DNA from: UBA7672 sp035995285
GTDB lineage: Bacteria; Pseudomonadota; Alphaproteobacteria; Caulobacterales; Hyphomonadaceae
Direction: 5' to 3'
Assembly: GCA_035995285.1 (NCBI GenBank)
Contig: DASYKO010000177.1
Location: 1-7,426 of the forward strand
DNA length: 7,426 nucleotides
The translations under genes were made by a program, and so were the position numbers. Position 1 is the stretch's first letter. The number at the start of each line of letters is the position of its first letter. This document shows positions 6,185 through 7,426 of this stretch, in pieces. The notes beneath the pieces are model-generated. The model was not told where the DNA came from, ran no database searches, and worked only from the letters and a program-made list of their open reading frames with translations.

Positions 6185-6712
6185 ATGCTTACGAGACGCA
6201 GACTGGTTGCCGGCGCGGCTGTTGGAGCCTCCGGATTAGTGATTCCTCAGTTAGCCAGAGCCGATGTAGTTCCAACCATCGTTGAAATGAACCTCGATAT
6301 GGTTCAGGGCGTCTGGGCGGGCGGGGTCTACTTCGACATAGCGCCGTATACGACGCACACCTTCACCATTCCCGCCAACCTGCCGATCAAGACCGCGGCC
6401 TATGCGACGTGGCGCGTGATCTGGTCCGCTCCGTCTCCGGCGCCCGGATACGAAACCGGCATCGTCCGCCTCTTTACGCGGACGCCGGATACATCGGGCC
6501 CCAAAGTCCCGATCGCCTGGGTGCTTTCCAGCACGATGCTCAACCCGGGCGCCAACAACATCAGCAATGACGCCCTGGACGTCACGGTGAGCTTCAACAA
6601 TTTCCTGTTCGCGCACAATTACGGGCACCTCGGCTGGGACATTTCCGGTGACGGCTCAACGCCATTGAAGATCTGGAATTCCCGGCTGGAGATTGGATGG
6701 AACGTGCAATAG
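6185..6712 (+). CDS. Hypothetical Tat-exported beta-rich small protein
   Basis: A 175-residue protein beginning MLTRRRLVAGAAVG, a twin-arginine type signal with a hydrophobic core at 8-22 and a probable cleavage after ARA at 24-26. The mature part (about 149 residues) has no cysteine and alternates hydrophobic and polar residues, with many aromatics. Examples are VYFDIAPYTTHTF (48-60), WRVIWSAP (76-83), IVRLFTRT (93-100), VTVSFNNFLFAH (133-144) and LKIWNSRLEIGWNV (161-174). This indicates an all-beta sandwich or jelly-roll, possibly a carbohydrate-binding or cell-surface domain, but I recognise no family and see no catalytic motif. Export by Tat implies that it folds in the cytoplasm before transport. 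The N-terminus resembles that of the divergent YWTD protein (MLNRRQAIAG), which suggests shared export but not homology. ATG 6185 is supported by its ribosome site. Confidence 0.82.
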   Translation: MLTRRRLVAGAAVGASGLVIPQLARADVVPTIVEMNLDMVQGVWAGGVYFDIAPYTTHTFTIPANLPIKTAAYATWRVIWSAPSPAPGYETGIVRLFTRTPDTSGPKVPIAWVLSSTMLNPGANNISNDALDVTVSFNNFLFAHNYGHLGWDISGDGSTPLKIWNSRLEIGWNVQ

Positions 6713-6784
6713 GCCGCCACTCGCAGCGCCAGGACTCGAAACGCGTGGCTGCCTGCTGCACGACGCCCGTCCGATCTGTGCGGT
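6713..6784. other. Short convergent intergenic gap
   Basis: Seventy-two bases separate the stop codons of two convergent genes. There is no coding pattern, T tract or strong hairpin that I can see. Confidence 0.5.
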
Positions 6785-7426
6785 CTAGTAGAACCGCGCC
6801 GCGTTGATCCTCACCTTCGAGCCATCCTTCCGCTCGAGTTCAACCGTGTCACCCTCCTTCACGCGGGCGAGGGCGTCGGGCATGGCGATGTGGCCGTCGA
6901 TGCGGGTGATGATGTCGCCCTGCCTGAGCCCTGCTCTCTCTGCCGGCGAATTGACCGCCACGCTCAGCACTTCGACTGCCCCGGCAGCGGAGCTGATTTT
7001 CACGTCTACGCCGACCACGCGGTGCGGGAAGGGCTGGTCATAGGCGGCGTTGGGGCGCATCCACATCCGCTTTCCACCGACATCGAAAATCAGGTCGAAC
7101 CGCGAGAGCGCCTCGACGCCGAGGAGGACATCCGAGGGCGCCACCGAATCCTTCGGCGCAATGTCGGTCGGCACATCGCGCAGGACGAAACCGGCAAAGG
7201 CGATTTCCTTCGTCGTGATCGTGCGCCCGTCATGCCGCATGAATTCGCCATCATGGATGACGCCGGATGCATTGGGGATCCAGGGCCGGCCATCGGCCAT
7301 CATCCGGTTTGCGAGCTTGCCCTCTTCGATCTTCGCAAAGCGCGTGGCGCCGAGATCGAAGGTGACTTCCCGATCGCCCTCGCCCTCGATGCTGCCCGGC
7401 AGGCGCGGCCGGCCCTTGTATTTCGA
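6785..7426 (-). CDS. Aspartic-protease-like protein with C-terminal PDZ domain, partial (N-terminus outside window)
   Basis: The minus frame is open from the right edge to a TAG at 6785-6787 and gives 213 residues, with the N-terminus missing. Counting from the window edge, residues 20-28 read EVTFDLGAT, the position of a retropepsin-type D(T/S)G loop; here the triplet is D24-L25-G26. DVLLGVEALSRFDLIFD (99-115) matches the hydrophobic-hydrophobic-G and downstream strand that follow the active site in bacterial retropepsin-like domains. From about 138 to the end is a PDZ domain with VEVLSVAVNSPAERAGLRQGDIITRIDG at about 151-178. Such two-lobed aspartyl protease-PDZ proteins are common in alphaproteobacteria and usually exported. 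This segment is probably the second lobe, whose catalytic loop is often degenerate, so activity would depend on the unseen first lobe. The Met at 7303 is internal: coherent domain sequence continues 41 codons upstream. Confidence 0.85.
   Translation of the reverse strand, partial: SKYKGRPRLPGSIEGEGDREVTFDLGATRFAKIEEGKLANRMMADGRPWIPNASGVIHDGEFMRHDGRTITTKEIAFAGFVLRDVPTDIAPKDSVAPSDVLLGVEALSRFDLIFDVGGKRMWMRPNAAYDQPFPHRVVGVDVKISSAAGAVEVLSVAVNSPAERAGLRQGDIITRIDGHIAMPDALARVKEGDTVELERKDGSKVRINAARFY

Overview
The window is high-GC, densely packed bacterial chromosome, roughly 60-65% GC by eye and strongly GC-rich at third codon positions. The protein types suggest an alphaproteobacterium of the Sphingomonadales / Caulobacterales / Hyphomonadales kind. 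These types are a YCII/DGPF-type protein, a lipoprotein M19 dipeptidase, an exported M20 hydrolase, an aspartic-protease-like protein with a PDZ domain, and a secreted protein with the 'PDGKPDL..G.W' motif. The placement is inference from family content; there is no rRNA or marker gene. I see no tRNA, rRNA, CRISPR array, insertion sequence or phage gene.

Layout. 1-132 (+) is the C-terminal end of a YCII-related protein. 189-1451 (+) is a lipoprotein M19 (renal-type) dipeptidase. 1474-2109 (+) is a cytoplasmic acidic protein of unknown function, clearly lower in GC than its neighbours and ending in a terminator-like hairpin. 2278-3282 (+) is an exported protein of an uncharacterised family. 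3298-4701 (-) is an exported M20 metallo-hydrolase, convergent with the previous gene and only 15 bases from it. 4841-5011 (+) is a short single-membrane-segment protein of 56 residues, overlapping tail-to-tail with 4989-5972 (-), a twin-arginine-type lipoprotein forming a six-bladed YWTD beta-propeller. 6185-6712 (+) is divergent from it and is a second Tat-type exported protein, beta-rich and of unknown function. 6785-7426 (-) is the C-terminal part of an aspartic-protease-like plus PDZ protein that runs off the right edge.

Functionally the window is dominated by proteins that work outside the cytoplasm. Five of the six complete genes longer than 100 codons carry export signals, and two of those five are lipoproteins. 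Three are peptidase-like: M19, M20 and the aspartic fold with PDZ. A role in periplasmic or surface peptide breakdown is plausible. The genes alternate in strand and do not form one operon, so a joint pathway is not shown. The most under-described items are the small membrane protein, the low-GC acidic protein, and the divergent pair of Tat-exported proteins.
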